Origin: Oenanthe sinensis
Lineage: Eukaryota > Streptophyta > Magnoliopsida > Apiales > Apiaceae
Reading direction: 5' to 3'
Assembly: GCA_028671895.1 (NCBI GenBank)
Contig: CM053802.1
Span: 38,602,201 to 38,666,200, forward strand
Length of the DNA stretch: 64,000 nucleotides
Below, piece by piece: positions 25,201-34,694 of the stretch. A program made the translations under genes and the position numbers. The notes under the pieces are model-generated. The model was given only the letters and a program-made list of their open reading frames with translations. It was not told where the DNA came from and did no database searches. The first letter of the stretch is position 1. Each line of letters begins with the position of its first letter.

Positions 25201-25846
25201 CCACCAACAAGTCATTCATAAACAGCATCAGGAACCTCAGATAGTAGACTTGTACATTCTGTTCCCTACTTTCTGGTTTCCCCATCTTCCTTATAATTTC
25301 TTTCAGAAGCAACTTCCCAAAATTTATCCTCCTATTGTGAGCCACAGAATACCCAAAGATTTGCAGTAGTGAAGATATATTGTTGAAGTTGTTCTTTGTA
25401 GTGGGAGCAAACACTTTGGCTAACGTGTCAAAGAAATAGTCCCACTCACTTACCAACTTGGACTTTGTCAGTCTTACCAAATTGATCTCACCCTGATATC
25501 TAATAGAATAGAAAAATTCTAGAATTTCTGGTACAGTGGGTGGATCCATGAAATTGTCAGTTGGAAAGCCCAAAATCCTGTTCACGTCCTCTTCAGTCAC
25601 CATATATTCATGATCTCCTATGCTGAAAGAGAATTGAACTCTGTCTGCAGTACTCATATTCCTTGCAGTGGAATACAGAGCCCTAAGTGCTAACACTTGC
25701 AACGGGGCGTTCAGAGTAATTGCAGTTCTGACGAGTGAATGTTCATTCATAAACACGATCCATGGTCGAAACCTCTCGACTGAACAATTCACCGGATTGA
25801 AATATCCTACAAAATTAGTTTTTACTAATTCGCAATAACCAGCCAT
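22274..25846 (-). CDS. ORF3 of element B: N-terminal plant transposon-like domain plus coiled coil, one in-frame stop
   Basis: ORF3 lies downstream of pol in the same orientation and spans 1191 codons including the final stop. It is interrupted once, by TAA at 23138-23140 (codon 903); D reads through this site (NQEKQNLW), so it is a point mutation and not a family feature. The start MAGYCELVKTNF is conserved in D. Residues 1 to about 250 (NRILGFPTDNF, EWDYFF, SLLQIFGYSVAHNRRINFG) resemble plant 'putative transposon protein' sequences. A basic KVRKRKKPVR patch sits near 367 (possible nuclear signal). The middle is Ser/Thr/Gln-rich and acidic. Residues about 638-767 form a strong heptad coiled coil, and the last 290 residues are charged and helical. 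No signal peptide or membrane segment is seen, so it does not look like an envelope. Function unknown. Confidence 0.85.
23138..23140 (-). other. Premature stop in ORF3 of element B
   Basis: TAA replaces a Gln codon (CAA in D). Upstream 902 codons and downstream 287 codons stay open in the same frame, so the lesion is isolated and recent. Confidence 0.85.
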
Positions 25847-26269
25847 TTTCCTTTAAATTATTACAAATTAATAAAATTACAATGTGCGATTACAAATTAA
25901 AATGAACAATTACAATTCAAAATTTGAAAAGGTACACTTGAAAAATTTAAACCCTAATTTATAATAATCCAAAATCAGCTTTAATCAACAATTCACTACA
26001 CAACTGGTCCTCTAAACACAAGAAACACTTGCTAGCTTCAATCGAAATTTTCTTTTTGATCAAGAACAGGAACAGTCACTTGATTTCTAATGAAAATCGG
26101 GCAGAGTTTTGTTTGTTTTAACAGATTTTAACAAACTAGCAAGCAAGGAGCTTGAAATCAGCAAGTAACAGCAACTGAAATCAGTTGAAAATGATAAAAA
26201 ATGATCGATTTTTGAGAATGAAAAGGCTGTTCACGAGTTGTAAGTATGTAGCAGTGTGTGTGTATATGA

Positions 26270-26560
26270 ATTGCTGGGTATGACTTAATTTTAATAGAAA
26301 ATAAAAACAAATTACTCGGTATGACTTATTAGAGAAGAAATCACTTGAATATCTCGGTATGACTTATTAAAAGTCATACCGAGTTTTATTTACATAAAAC
26401 TGAACATAACAAGCAAAAATGCTCGGTATGACTTATTGTTCTAATCTCTCGGTATGACTTTTTATTAAAAATGAAAAGTCATGCCGAAATTTATTAGATT
26501 AAGTCATACTGAGTCATTTATAATAATAAGTCATGCTGATTTAAATAAGTCATACGATTT
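26270..26560 (-). promoter_or_regulatory. Motif array upstream of ORF3 in element B, candidate internal promoter
   Basis: About ten copies of the LTR motif in both orientations (CTCGGTATGACTTAT / AAGTCATACCGAG) lie 420-710 bp upstream of the ORF3 start. They include a perfect hairpin with 13-bp arms at 26353-26365 and 26371-26383. The order of motif array followed by a TATA-like stretch matches the layout of U3 in the LTR. In D the stretch TATATATAAA (55871-55880, minus strand) fits a TATA box better than the B equivalent (about 26260-26270). Promoter activity is inferred. Confidence 0.6.
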
Positions 26561-27031
26561 TGTAATAATAAAATAGAATAATTACTTATATTAATAATTG
26601 TTTCTAAATTCGAAATAAAATAATAAAAATCTTATTCGAATATTAGATAAATTATTAATTATTCAATAAATATTAACTTATAATAAATATTTACATTATT
26701 AATTGTTCTAATTAATTTAAGAATTAAATTAACTCATGTTTGAATTAATTTAATAAGTAAATTAATTGGATAACTAATAACATAATCATTTATATTAATG
26801 TACAACAATAATTAAAACATTATATATACATTAATTTACATAATTCTTATAAATGCTTAATTTAAACAAAATTACTTATGCTTTAATTGAAACAATTATC
26901 TTCTAAGAATATTGATTTAATCTTAAGATAATTTTCCAAAAATTCATAAGCTCTAGGATTTTATTAATTCAAGACTCATAAATTCTTTATTTAAAATTTA
27001 TGAGCTTAAATTAATTCCTAGCAAACAAAAA
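26561..27031 (-). other. Element B spacer between pol and the motif array
   Basis: AT-rich, non-coding, well conserved with D (56150-56560). Confidence 0.6.
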
Positions 27032-30000
27032 TTAGCCATTATTTAACATCCCTAATTCACTAACCAGCTTTGAGAAAGTGGATTCATCATGTGGTTTTGT
27101 GAAGATGTCGGCTATCTGATCTTCTGTGGGTACAAAATGTAACACCACAGTTCCGTTCATGACATGCTCTCTGATAAAGTGATACCTTATGTCAATGTGC
27201 TTGGTTCGTGAATGTTGTACAGGATTGTTGGAAATAGCTATAGCACTTGTGTTGTCGCAGTAAATTGGAATTTTGTTCAACGCAAGTCCATAGTCATTTA
27301 GCTGATTCCTGATCCACAAGATCTGTGCACAACAGCTACCTGCCGCAATGTATTCTGCTTCGGCTGTCGAGGTAGATACTGAATGCTGTTTCTTGCTGTA
27401 CCAGGAGATCAACCGTCGTCCTAGAAACTGACAGCTTCCAGAGGTACTTTTCCTGTCCATCCTGCACCCTGCATAGTCTGAATCTGTATAGCCTATTAGG
27501 TCAAAACCTGTATCCTTAGGGTACCAAATTCCAAGATCTGGTGTACCCTTTAGATATCTAAAAATCCGTTTAACAGCTATTAGATGAGATTCTCTTGGGT
27601 CAGATTGAAACCTTGCACATAAGCAAGTTGCGAACATTATGTCAGGTCTACTTGCAGTTAGATATAATAATGAGCCTATCATACCTCTGTAGCTTGTGAT
27701 GTCAACTTTCTTACCAGTTTCATCTTTGTCAAGCTTCGTGGCTGTTGGCATTGGGGTTTTTGCCGGTGATGAATCTTCTAGACTGTATTTTCTGAGAAGA
27801 TCTCTTACATACTTTGATTGGCAAATAAAAATCCCATCTTCCTTTTGCTTTACTTGCAATCCAAGGAAGAATGACAGCTCACCCATCATGCTCATCTCAT
27901 ATCTGCTCTGCATTAACTTAGCAAATCTCTTGCACAAGTTTTCGTTAGTAGAACCAAATATAATATCGTCAACATAAACTTGGACAAATATCATATCTTT
28001 ATTATGTAATTTGTAAAAGAGAGTTTTATCTATGACACCTCTAGTGAAACCATTTTCAAGTAAAAACTCAGAGAGCGTGTCATACCATGTCCTCGGTGCT
28101 TGCTTGAGTCCATAGAGAGCTTTGAAAAGAAAGTACACAAAATCAGCAAACTCTGGATTTTCAAAGCCAGGGGGCTGTTCCACATATACTTCCTCTTCTA
28201 GCTTTCCGTTCAGAAATGCACTCTTCACATCCATTTGATAGACTTTAAAATTGGAATGTGCTGCGAATGCCAGAAATATCCTGATGGCTTCAAGTCTTGC
28301 AACTGGTGCGTAGGTCTCGTCATAATCAATTCCCTCTTCCTGGGAGTAACCCTTTGCAACCAGTCTGGCCTTGTTCCTTGTAACAATGCCATCACCGTCT
28401 AATTTGTTCCTGTATACCCATTTCGTGCCAATAACAGATCTATCTTTAGGCCTGGGTACTAGTGTCCAGACTTCTTGTCTTTCGAACTGATTGAGCTCTT
28501 CTTGCATGGCAAGAACCCAATCTGGATCAATTAGTGCATCTTCAATCTTCTTTGGTTCTTCTTGAGATAGAAAAACTGAGAATAAACATTCATTTGAAGT
28601 TGCACTTCTGGTTCTTACTCCAACATCTGGATCACCTATGATCAATTCAAAAGGATGATCTCTGCTCCATATCCTTTCCCTAGGTAGGTTTGATCTTGAT
28701 GATTCGCCTCGAAATTCATTGTGATGTTGTGTTGTGCCAGTTGATCTTTCATCTCCCCCTGAGTTGCTGCCAGAATGACTTGTTGATCCACCACTGGTAT
28801 TAGTAGAATCTCCAGTGTTGCCATTGTTTCCACCACTATTACCTGGATCATTACCATCATTGTAGTCATCATTTCCTGCTGCAACCTCAGGTTCTTCTTC
28901 GTCATCAGAATGTGAGTCTGGATAATTATCAAATTTTAATGACTCAGAAGAATCTTCAGTTTGGATACTTGGGAGTTTAGTGTCATCAAAAGTTACATTG
29001 ACACTTTCCTTCACTTGGTGCTGATCAATTATGTAAACCCTATATGCTCTTCTCGAGTATCTGACAAAAATAGCTTCATGTGCCTTGGCCTCAAATTTGC
29101 CAATGCGTTCATCTACATCTTTTAGCACAAAGCATTTGGCTCCAAATACATGAAAGTACTTGAGAGTAGGTTTCTTGCCAGCCATTAATTCATAGGGAGT
29201 TTTCATATGATCTTTGTTGATCAGAGTTCGATTCTGAGTATAACACGCTGTATTAACTGCTTCAGCCCAGAAGTAGATAGGTAACCTTGATTCACTTAGC
29301 ATAGTCCTTGCAGCTTCAATCAGGGTTCGATTTTTCCTTTCTACAACTCCATTTTGTTGTGGAGTTCTTGGTGCTGAGTACTGCCTTGTTATCCCCTTGT
29401 CTGAGCAGAAGTTATTCAGAACTTCATTTTTGAATTCTGTTCCATTATCTGATCTGATTGCTCGGACAGGTAACTTTGAATCTAACTCAATCAGCTTTAT
29501 ATGATCAATCACCAAATGTGGAGTTTCATCTTTAGAATTCAAGAATAAAACCCATGTATACTTTGTGAAGTCATCCACAATCACTAAGGCGTATTTCTTT
29601 CTTGACATAGACAGAATATTTACTGGACCAAATAAATCCATGTGTAGGAGTTGAAGTGGTTCAGTGATGTTTGTAGTGTCTGTGCCTCTGTGAGTTGCTT
29701 TCTTTGACTTCCCTTTTTGACATGCCTCACACAATCCTTCTTGTGTAAATTCCATCGGAGGCAGTCCTCTCACCAAATCCCTCTTGACTAGAGAGTTCAT
29801 TGTTTTGAAATTCAGGTGTGAGAGCTTCTTGTGCCATAGCCAACTTTCCTCTGTTGAAGCTTTTGAATAAAAACAGTTTGCTTCAGCTCCAGTTCCCGAG
29901 TTGAGATCAGCTACGTACAAGTTTCCTTTCCTTACTCCACGCAAGGCTAGTCTGTCTTCTTTAGAATGAGCTATTAAGCACTTCTCCTTGATAAAGTTTA

Positions 30001-30265
30001 CTTTGTAACCTCTATCACAAAATTGACTGACGCTGAGTAGATTGTGCTTAAGTCCTTCCACCAAAGAGACATTTTCAATGATAACATTTCCTGTATTTAA
30101 CTTGCCATATCCCGTAGTCATTCCTTTGCTGTTATCTCCAAAGGTGACGATTGGGCCAGCTCTCTCAACCACGTCTGATAGCAGGGCTCTATCTCCGGTC
30201 ATATGCCTTGACGATCCGCTGTCCAGGATCCATATAACTCGGTTTGCCTGTTTAACTCCCTGCAA
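27032..30265 (-). CDS. Pol polyprotein of element B (protease, integrase, RT, RNase H), intact
   Basis: 1077 aa open frame, in the same frame as gag. Order: protease DSG at residues 15-17; GAG-pre-integrase Zn region (LWHKKLSHLN...CEACQKGK, about 142-186); integrase core with LLHMDLFGPV, IRSDNGTEF and QQNGVVERKNRTL (D, D, E all present); an acidic Gly/Asn/Ser-rich linker (about 445-520); RT with WVYRNKLDGDG, ARLVAKGYSQEEGIDYDET, QMDVKSAFLNG, YGLKQAPRTWY and the catalytic YVDDIIFGS; RNase H with GYTDSDYAG, STAEAEYIA and the C-terminal HFVPTEDQIADIFTK. No stop or frameshift, and all catalytic residues I can check are present. The start given (TTG at 30265) is only the first codon after the stop cluster; true expression probably goes through gag-pol fusion. 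Confidence 0.95.
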   Translation of the reverse strand: MQGVKQANRVIWILDSGSSRHMTGDRALLSDVVERAGPIVTFGDNSKGMTTGYGKLNTGNVIIENVSLVEGLKHNLLSVSQFCDRGYKVNFIKEKCLIAHSKEDRLALRGVRKGNLYVADLNSGTGAEANCFYSKASTEESWLWHKKLSHLNFKTMNSLVKRDLVRGLPPMEFTQEGLCEACQKGKSKKATHRGTDTTNITEPLQLLHMDLFGPVNILSMSRKKYALVIVDDFTKYTWVLFLNSKDETPHLVIDHIKLIELDSKLPVRAIRSDNGTEFKNEVLNNFCSDKGITRQYSAPRTPQQNGVVERKNRTLIEAARTMLSESRLPIYFWAEAVNTACYTQNRTLINKDHMKTPYELMAGKKPTLKYFHVFGAKCFVLKDVDERIGKFEAKAHEAIFVRYSRRAYRVYIIDQHQVKESVNVTFDDTKLPSIQTEDSSESLKFDNYPDSHSDDEEEPEVAAGNDDYNDGNDPGNSGGNNGNTGDSTNTSGGSTSHSGSNSGGDERSTGTTQHHNEFRGESSRSNLPRERIWSRDHPFELIIGDPDVGVRTRSATSNECLFSVFLSQEEPKKIEDALIDPDWVLAMQEELNQFERQEVWTLVPRPKDRSVIGTKWVYRNKLDGDGIVTRNKARLVAKGYSQEEGIDYDETYAPVARLEAIRIFLAFAAHSNFKVYQMDVKSAFLNGKLEEEVYVEQPPGFENPEFADFVYFLFKALYGLKQAPRTWYDTLSEFLLENGFTRGVIDKTLFYKLHNKDMIFVQVYVDDIIFGSTNENLCKRFAKLMQSRYEMSMMGELSFFLGLQVKQKEDGIFICQSKYVRDLLRKYSLEDSSPAKTPMPTATKLDKDETGKKVDITSYRGMIGSLLYLTASRPDIMFATCLCARFQSDPRESHLIAVKRIFRYLKGTPDLGIWYPKDTGFDLIGYTDSDYAGCRMDRKSTSGSCQFLGRRLISWYSKKQHSVSTSTAEAEYIAAGSCCAQILWIRNQLNDYGLALNKIPIYCDNTSAIAISNNPVQHSRTKHIDIRYHFIREHVMNGTVVLHFVPTEDQIADIFTKPHDESTFSKLVSELGMLNNG

Positions 30266-30280
30266 TTATCAAACGGATTA
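30260..30280 (-). promoter_or_regulatory. gag-pol junction: three in-frame stops and a splice-acceptor-like site
   Basis: Gag ends AAT TAA, and then the same frame reads TCC GTT TGA TAA TTG CAG GGA before pol continues. D keeps the TAA at 58836-58838 and has two TAGs in the following codons. A T-rich stretch ending TTGCAG|GG (TGTGTAG|GG in D) looks like a 3' splice site. Either splicing or unusual stop suppression would be needed to make Gag-Pol. Confidence 0.5.
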
Positions 30281-32716
30281 ATTTGTCTTCGGAGCCCAAA
30301 ATTGATTGGGCCCGGCATACTTAAAGAATTGACCTTTGTCTGCTTTGACAACAGATCCTTTTCGAACAACATCATTTTCTTCCTTGACTGTTCCTACCTT
30401 CCTATAAACAGTCTTAACAACTTTCTGTTTAGACTTAGGAATATATGATTCCTTCTTCTCAGGTGAAGGAGTCGCAGTCTTGGATTTAGCAAATTTACTA
30501 TTGATGTGCTGTCTAGGTGTCATGTTATCTTTCTTAGCTATCATGCGTTTGAAGTAAGCAGTCATAGCATTAAAGGCACATAACATGCAATTCATTATAC
30601 CACAAGGTTTATGGAAAGCATCAATAGTAGGCATGTTATTCAATACAGTAGGAGGCTTAACAGATTCTACTTCAATTTTCTCAGCAGATTTGAAGTTTTC
30701 AGTAGAATGAAATTTATTGTTACTGTTCCTACTGTTCACAAATATGTTGGGTCTGTTCATTTTACTCTTTAAGTCTTTTGCACCTACACCAGGTCTGGGG
30801 GAATCAGAAGTTCCCACATCTTTCACTGGTGTTTCTAGTGCACATTTTTCTTTCTGGACATTAACTCCTTTTATGTCCTTAACCTGTTCTCCTCTCTTCT
30901 TCTCTTCCTCAAGATCTTCCAGCTGCATTTCATATGCAATTATTACAGAGGTCTCAAGGATGGGTTCAGCTATCGGTGTTATGAAGAGAGGTTTCGGTGT
31001 GTCTTTAACAACATGTGGGATACCCCTTTCTTCAGCACTTTTTCTAAAGGGGGTTATGTTGCTTGGTTTTCCTACAGATTTGTTATACTCGAAGCCTATT
31101 CCAACTTTACGATTTATTTCTTGTTGGTCAACTAGGTTCTTAACAATATATGAGGAATTCTTATAAGCAAGACACTTCTTCTTTTCTTCTTCTATCTGGT
31201 TTCTGAGATTAGTTTCTACTACAACATGACAACTGACTTTGCTGACTTGAACAGCTAAGTCTTCAGTCAACTTAATAGTCAACTTGTCATGATTTCTTTT
31301 TAACTGTTTAAAAACTTCAGTCTCATCAATTAACTCTTTGACTTTGAGTCTGAGTTTCTTAACTTTATCTCTTTCACCATCTAGTTCTTTACCTAGCAAA
31401 GCAAACATCTTAGGACACGAAGGATTTACCTCTATTCCTCTGTCACTGGTGGGAGACAGTGATCCCTCTGATGAAGCCATAAGAGCAAGATTTCCCAGCT
31501 CTTCCTCATCATCGTTATCTGAGTCATCCCAGCTTTTGCCTGCTGCTAGATAGGACTTTCCTTGATGCTTTTTCACTAGCGCATCATACTTCTCCTTCAG
31601 CTCTTCGTAAGACTCTCTCTTTTTCCCTTGCTTAGGCTTCTTGCACTCAGTTGCAAAGTGCCCTAGCTCATTACAGTTGAAGCAACGAAACTTGCTTCTA
31701 TCAACTAAGCCGGTCTTGTAGCCGCTTTTTGATACTGCTGTCGAAGAACCTCCTCTTTGGTATCTTCCAAAATTAGGCTTACTTCTGAATGAGGAGTTTC
31801 TTCGGAATCTCATGTTGCCAAACTTCCTGGCAACCATAGCTAGAGATTCATCTTCTAGCTGATCTAGTTCTTCCAGTGAGTAGAAATCACCATCTTCTTG
31901 TTTGTCAGCAGTATGTCCAAGTTCTGGAACCACATACTCTGTTGAACTGTTAGAAGGTGCAACAGCCTCCACTTCTTCTTTCTTTGGTGCTTCTACCATT
32001 AATGCCTTGGAGGAACTCAGTACCTTACCTCTTCCATACATTTCTCTGGTTTGGATCTGTTCCAGCTCATAAGTTTTTAAAACTCCGTAGAGTCTTTCTA
32101 GGGTTACTTCTTTCATGTCCCTAGATTCCCGGATGGCTGCAATCCTGTGCTCCAGATGCTCTGGTAAGGTCAACAAAAACTTCCTGTTCACCTCTTGGTT
32201 CTGATAAAACTTTCCATTCATGTTTAGCTCGTTTATCAATTTGTTTAGTCTCTGAAACACCTCAGAGATACCCTCACCAGGGTTGGATCTAAACTGTTCA
32301 TATTGGGTGGTCAGGATCTCCAGTCTATTCTCCTTAACTTCTTCAGTTCCCTCATTGATAATTTCAATTGTTTCCCAGATTTGTTTTGCATTCTTGCAAT
32401 TGACTACTTGGTTGTTCATGATGTAGTCTAGGGATTCAATTAATATGAGCTTCAGATTATTATCAAGGGACACAGCTTCTGTTTCCTCATCTGTATAGTC
32501 TGCCGGACTTTTCGGAAACTGTCTGTGGGGAATTACGACCCCATCTACTGTATGTTCGAGAACAACTGATATAGGGAGCTCAACACCTTTAGCCATAATC
32601 AATGCATACTTAGGATTTGCAATCCCGATAAACAGTAGCATTTTTTGTTTCCACAAGTTATAGTGTTCTCTGTCGAACTGTGGAATCTTGATGCTTGTAA
32701 CTTTCTGGGTACTCAT
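30278..32716 (-). CDS. Gag of element B, 812 aa, intact
   Basis: MSTQKVTSIKIPQFD... starts 194 bp after the primer-binding site; D uses the same start. Residues 1 to about 230 are a Copia capsid-type region (UBN2/retrotran_gag style: NLWKQKMLLFI, IWETIE, EQFRSNPGEGISEVFQRLNKL, ALPEHL-like LLTLPEHL). A single CCHC zinc knuckle CFNCNELGHFATEC lies at 345-358, for RNA packaging. The unusually long C-terminal region (about 360-812) contains a heptad coiled coil (KELDGERDKVKKLRLKVKEL), a Cys motif CGIMNCMLCAF and a basic tail. A long extended Gag is typical of SIRE-like elements. Ends at TAA 30278. Confidence 0.92.
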   Translation of the reverse strand: MSTQKVTSIKIPQFDREHYNLWKQKMLLFIGIANPKYALIMAKGVELPISVVLEHTVDGVVIPHRQFPKSPADYTDEETEAVSLDNNLKLILIESLDYIMNNQVVNCKNAKQIWETIEIINEGTEEVKENRLEILTTQYEQFRSNPGEGISEVFQRLNKLINELNMNGKFYQNQEVNRKFLLTLPEHLEHRIAAIRESRDMKEVTLERLYGVLKTYELEQIQTREMYGRGKVLSSSKALMVEAPKKEEVEAVAPSNSSTEYVVPELGHTADKQEDGDFYSLEELDQLEDESLAMVARKFGNMRFRRNSSFRSKPNFGRYQRGGSSTAVSKSGYKTGLVDRSKFRCFNCNELGHFATECKKPKQGKKRESYEELKEKYDALVKKHQGKSYLAAGKSWDDSDNDDEEELGNLALMASSEGSLSPTSDRGIEVNPSCPKMFALLGKELDGERDKVKKLRLKVKELIDETEVFKQLKRNHDKLTIKLTEDLAVQVSKVSCHVVVETNLRNQIEEEKKKCLAYKNSSYIVKNLVDQQEINRKVGIGFEYNKSVGKPSNITPFRKSAEERGIPHVVKDTPKPLFITPIAEPILETSVIIAYEMQLEDLEEEKKRGEQVKDIKGVNVQKEKCALETPVKDVGTSDSPRPGVGAKDLKSKMNRPNIFVNSRNSNNKFHSTENFKSAEKIEVESVKPPTVLNNMPTIDAFHKPCGIMNCMLCAFNAMTAYFKRMIAKKDNMTPRQHINSKFAKSKTATPSPEKKESYIPKSKQKVVKTVYRKVGTVKEENDVVRKGSVVKADKGQFFKYAGPNQFWAPKTN

Positions 32717-32909
32717 CTTTAATAAGATTAAAAATTAAGTGTTTCAAAAAAAATATTTTAATTTTTGACTGAAAACAATTTTTGATCAGAAATAATTTTT
32801 AGTGAAAAATTATTTCGAATAAAAAATTATTTTGAATTAAAAATAATTTTTGAGATCTGTATGAGTTGCGGAATTTTTGGTTTGGATCTGATATTAACTA
32901 TATCAACCA

Positions 32910-32922
32910 GCTCTGATACCAA
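32910..32922 (-). promoter_or_regulatory. Primer-binding site of element B
   Basis: The minus strand reads TTGGTATCAGAGC, complementary to initiator tRNA-Met, one base after the 5' LTR. Confidence 0.92.
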
Positions 32923-32923
32923 T

Positions 32924-34317
32924 TGTTGGTCCCTGATATTGTAGAAGGGGGGTTGAATACAATATCTGAAAATTAACCGCGGAATAATTAGGATTAAAAA
33001 TATTATTTTAATTACTCGCGAAATATTAATTATAATGAAATACTGTTCAAGTGAAAGATATAATTTTAACTTGATTTGTATTACACAATTAATATGAAGA
33101 TTAGATTTTATAACTGATATAAAAATCTAGAACGAATTCGACATGAAGTGTTCGAGTTTAATCAATTATATTCAAACTTGCACAGAAATCTGTGAATATT
33201 ACAATGCAGACAAATTTCTGAATTTGAACTGATTTTCTTAACACTAACAAATGAAGCAAGAACCTCATATTTATAGAGGTTGGAAAAAGGCTGGTATGAC
33301 CTTTTTCCATATGACTTAATTTCAAGAAAATAAGTCTGTATGACTTATTTTAACACTTGTATGACTTATAAAAGACTGGGTATGACTTATTTCTGGTCGG
33401 TATGACCTTTTAAAATTCGGTATGACTTATTGAAAGTCATATTCAGATTTTATTTAATTAAAACAAATCGGTATGACTTATTTTAAATAAACAAAATAAT
33501 TCCAGCATGACCTTTTGATCAGCTTTGCTCGGTATGACTTATCAATATGCTCGGTATGACTTATGCTAACATGCTCGGTATGACTTATATATATATATAT
33601 ATATATAAAGAATTTCGGTATGACTTATTGATAAGTCATACTAGCAGTTTATATATATCTATATAAGTCATTTTAAAGCATTTCTTTTATAGTAAATTAA
33701 TTCTACTTAATTTAATTAGTTAATTTACAAATTAAATTAATTTCAACTTGAATTAATTTAATTAGATAAATTAAAAAATTAATTAACAATTGATAGTAGA
33801 ATTAAAATACTATCTTTAGTCGCAGCCGTGCTGATAGTCTTGAAATCTTCCTGTCTTTTCTTCGTCTTCTAATCTTGAAACCTCTTGAATTAAATGAAGA
33901 ATAAATATTATATTAGTTGACACACAAATGTACTGTCTGGTTCATTTGTGTCATCCCAATAAATATTCTCCATTTAAATAACATTTAACTAGAGGCCTTC
34001 TGTCATTAATTCTTCTTCACTGTTTGCATTCTTCTTCTGGAATCTGCTTGTAGTAATCATTTGAAATCTTCTATATCTTCTGTCTTCTATAGAAGTACTT
34101 CCTCATTATTAATTTCACTGACGCTTGAACATGGAAATGAACTTCATCCAGTGTTGAGTAGCAATCCTACAAAATACCTCTGATACTTGGATCCTTTGTG
34201 ATTAGTTGACTGTCTTCGTCTTGATTCCTGTTTAGTGTTTAGTATTTACTTCTCTTTATTAGTTAGAGTTGAGTTGCCATCTAATTATTACAAATAGGCC
34301 TAGTCATATGCCTTTCA
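32924..34317 (-). repeat. 5' LTR of element B
   Basis: 1394 bp. It differs from the 3' LTR only by one extra TA in the microsatellite at about 33585-33605. On the minus strand the motif array (33290-33630) lies upstream of the TATA box TATAAATAT (33267-33275). Confidence 0.95.
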
Positions 34318-34561
34318 ATCTATTTATCTATAAATAGAGGTATATGGGCACAATGTTGGGGGTCGGAAAACCAAGAGTACACGGCTGTTGAAGAGAAAAT
34401 GTATTTTCTCTAACAAATAAAGATCTAGTTATTCCAAAACCTATCAATCTTAACCCCCAATATCATACAAACCACCGTACTCCGGTGATATTCAGCCTCG
34501 TCTGACCTTTTTCCAGCAAAGAACCTTGATCTTTGTTGATTACCAGATTTCTCCATCAACA
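34318..34561 (+). repeat. Host Gypsy-like LTR, last piece (R/U5)
   Basis: TATAAATA at 34329-34336 is a good core promoter. The sequence runs about 225 bp further to ...CCATCAACA (34561), an LTR-like CA end. Together with 1019-1122, 9788-10316, 11865-12262 and 20347-20653 it would make an LTR of about 1.5-1.6 kb. The end is tentative. Confidence 0.45.
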
Positions 34562-34694
34562 CTGAACAAAAAAAAAATCATACCCTACTACAATGTTATT
34601 TTTTTAATCCCAACTCATTTGTAATATTTTATCTTTTCTATTATTTTATCTCTATCTTATTCCGAAGATATTTCAGTTGAAACATGTTATTGTA

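Larger units (their letters stand above)
20654..34317 (-). mobile_element. Copia element B: 13.7-kb, near-intact, with third ORF (SIRE/Maximus-like)
   Basis: LTRs at 20654-22045 (3' LTR) and 32924-34317 (5' LTR) look identical apart from one TA unit, so the insertion is very recent. The TSD ATCTA lies at 20649-20653 and 34318-34322. Order on the minus strand: 5' LTR, tRNA-Met primer-binding site, gag (812 aa), pol (1077 aa), spacer with a motif array, ORF3 (1190 codons with one stop), polypurine tract, 3' LTR. Long gag, size and a sense ORF after pol fit the SIRE/Maximus lineage; this assignment is from overall structure, not a tree. Apart from the ORF3 stop it looks competent. Confidence 0.95.

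Noticed and set aside
22274..25846. ORF3 of B as a retroviral-type envelope
   Set aside because: No signal peptide, membrane segment or Cys-rich surface pattern can be seen, and the N-terminus looks like a plant transposon-type domain.
30717..31166. 149-aa plus-strand ORF inside gag of B (and 205 aa at 59190-59807 in D)
   Set aside because: Antisense shadow of gag; composition mirrors the reversed coding strand.
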